The translations under genes and the position numbers were made by a program. Shown in pieces: positions 7,256 through 8,547 of a DNA stretch of 8,547 bases. Within the stretch, counting starts at the first letter, position 1; each line of letters begins with the position of its first letter. This stretch comes from an uncultured Chlorobiota bacterium (GTDB lineage Bacteria; Bacteroidota; Bacteroidia; Bacteroidales; JAADGE01), in contig CAMZKQ010000162.1 of NCBI GenBank assembly GCA_947311265.1, positions 1 through 8,547 of the forward strand. Direction: 5' to 3'. The notes under the pieces were generated by a model. It was not told the origin of the DNA. It saw only the letters and a list, made by a program, of their open reading frames with translations, and did not search any database.

Positions 7256-8547
7256 ATGAAACTAAGAATAGAAAACGGTATTTTTATAATAGTAAGTGCT
7301 GTATTACTTTGTTTTTTAGCATTATATAATCGGTTTCCCCTTGTCTTTTGGGATTCTGGTACTTATTTAATTATGGGCTTCGAAAATGAGTTAAGAATGG
7401 AACGTCCTATTTTTTATGCTTTTTTCATAAAGCTAATTAGCCTAAAAGAGTCCCTATGGTTTGTTGTCTTTTCGCAAGGTCTAATTTTATCGTCCATTAT
7501 CTATATTTACTTTAAAAAATTCATTAAAGAAAGGGAAAAACGAAATAAATACTTCCTTATATATGTTACCCTTATTACTTTTTTAACTGGGGCTTCATTC
7601 TACACTAGCAGAATAATGCCAGATGCTTTCACCCCTGTATTTATACTTTCCTTTGGGCTTCTTTTTTTTATAAAACAATTATCTAGATTCGAATATATAT
7701 ACATCTCTTTTATCCTTGTTCTAAGTACAATAGTTCATAATACCCACCAAATGATGTATCTTATTTTCATGGCTATCTCTGTGGCTTTGTACCTAATATA
7801 TAAGTTAAAAAAAGTGCAGCTAGTCCTCCCCAGAAGGTTAATTTTACTTTCCGGTTTACTTTTAATATCATATACAGCACCGCAGTTTGCATCACTAAAG
7901 TACCGAGGTAAGTTTGAATCCTACAAAGGCTCGCATGTTTTTATGATGAACCGCCTTATAAGTACCGGGATTTTACAAGATTATTTAAAAGATAACTGTG
8001 ATGCAAGTAAGTACTCGCTATGCAAATACCAAGACCAAATAAATACCTCTTCTATGTGGGACAAAAAAAATAGCCCCCTATATAAAGATGGTGGCTGGGA
8101 GGGGACTAAAACCAAATATACTGCTTTAATCAAAGATATTTTAACACAGCCTAAATACTTAACAAAATACATCATAAAATCTTCCGAAGCCTCCATTAGC
8201 CAATTTTTTTACTTTGATATACAAAAAGACAGAGATTATGGTAAAGGTACATTTGTGCATACAGCAATGAATAAGTACTTTCACGACTATATGTCGTACT
8301 TCAATCAATCCCTACAAAACCAAAAACGTTTTAATATCATAGAAAATATAAACAGCTACCAGCGGTTATTTATAATACTATCATTACTATCTACCCTCCT
8401 GTTATTACTTAATAATAATAAATTCAAAGCTTTGCCTAGCGAAAGTAAGTTTATTTTCATCTTCTTTTTTCTAAGCATTTCTCTAAACGCCACAATGGCT
8501 GGCTTCTTCTCTGAGGTTAGGTTTAGGTATCAGGGGAGGATTGTATG
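7256..8547 (+). CDS. Multi-pass membrane protein, GT-C glycosyltransferase-like, partial (3' end outside window)
   Basis: This frame stays open from ATG 7256 to the window edge (430 complete codons, C-terminus missing). Hydrophobic segments lie at about 8-27, 52-62, 66-86, 98-115, 122-140, 146-160, 166-183, 193-210, 368-386 and 397-415, separated by a long polar region at about 211-366. An aspartate in the first outer loop (FWDSGTYL, D33), followed by ERPIFYAFF, recalls the first-loop catalytic aspartate of GT-C enzymes. SEVRFRYQGRIV at the visible end resembles the late ExRYQ segments of such membrane proteins. The polar region has HVFMMNRLISTGIL (227-240), two nearby cysteines (C248, C256) and MWDKKNSPLYKDGGWEG (267-283), which looks like a conserved block of an uncharacterised bacterial membrane-protein family. 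GT-C transfer of a polyprenyl-phosphate sugar would fit the GT2 enzyme upstream, but this is inference. It could instead be a membrane protein with no transferase activity. Confidence 0.72.
   Translation, partial: MKLRIENGIFIIVSAVLLCFLALYNRFPLVFWDSGTYLIMGFENELRMERPIFYAFFIKLISLKESLWFVVFSQGLILSSIIYIYFKKFIKEREKRNKYFLIYVTLITFLTGASFYTSRIMPDAFTPVFILSFGLLFFIKQLSRFEYIYISFILVLSTIVHNTHQMMYLIFMAISVALYLIYKLKKVQLVLPRRLILLSGLLLISYTAPQFASLKYRGKFESYKGSHVFMMNRLISTGILQDYLKDNCDASKYSLCKYQDQINTSSMWDKKNSPLYKDGGWEGTKTKYTALIKDILTQPKYLTKYIIKSSEASISQFFYFDIQKDRDYGKGTFVHTAMNKYFHDYMSYFNQSLQNQKRFNIIENINSYQRLFIILSLLSTLLLLLNNNKFKALPSESKFIFIFFFLSISLNATMAGFFSEVRFRYQGRIV

Noticed and set aside
1..8547. CRISPR arrays, tRNA or rRNA genes, insertion sequences, phage or attachment sites
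   Set aside because: I saw no regularly spaced repeats, no tRNA-like cloverleaf, no transposase motifs and no long terminal inverted repeats. The window is nearly all coding on one strand.

Overview
The window reads as chromosomal DNA of a Bacteroidota (Bacteroidetes) bacterium. It is strongly AT-rich, and Shine-Dalgarno sequences are essentially absent before the starts. Two intergenic regions carry the phylum's TAnnTTTG -7 promoter element. The GH57 alpha-amylase and the lipoprotein carrying a carboxypeptidase-regulatory-like domain also fit this phylum. The genus cannot be told from the sequence. All seven genes lie on the + strand, and no RNA gene, insertion sequence, CRISPR array or phage gene is visible.

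Region 1 (1-2799) is a two-gene housekeeping unit. A TAnnTTTG promoter at 35-42 precedes a cytoplasmic GH57 alpha-amylase/glucanotransferase (96-1574). This enzyme ends in an unusual coiled-coil and lysine-rich repeat tail. Its stop codon overlaps the start of kbl, glycine C-acetyltransferase of threonine catabolism (1574-2799). The kbl frame is broken by the apparent loss of one A in an A-run at 1768-1772.

Region 2 (2800-2941) is intergenic. It holds a weak imperfect hairpin and a -7 promoter element placed so close to the next ATG that a leaderless or nearly leaderless transcript is expected.

Region 3 (2942-8547, running off the end) is a tightly packed five-gene cluster. In order it encodes a membrane-anchored GT2 glycosyltransferase of the polyprenyl-phosphate sugar synthase type, a class I SAM methyltransferase, a UPF0104/LPG_synthase_TM multi-pass membrane protein, a lipoprotein with a GH5-like TIM barrel and a C-terminal beta-sandwich, and the start of a large multi-pass protein resembling GT-C glycosyltransferases. 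The lipoprotein frame is broken near its end by the apparent loss of one T at 6938-6940. Genes overlap by 19 and 23 nt or are separated by about 40 nt, so one transcript is likely. The set looks like a small pathway that builds a lipid-linked sugar or glycolipid, modifies it, moves it across the inner membrane and transfers or trims it at the cell surface. The chemistry and the product cannot be deduced here.

The most notable points are the repeat tail on the GH57 enzyme, the five-gene glycan/glycolipid cluster with a surface glycosidase inside it, the leaderless-type promoter, and two independent one-base frame breaks that are either sequencing errors or real lesions.
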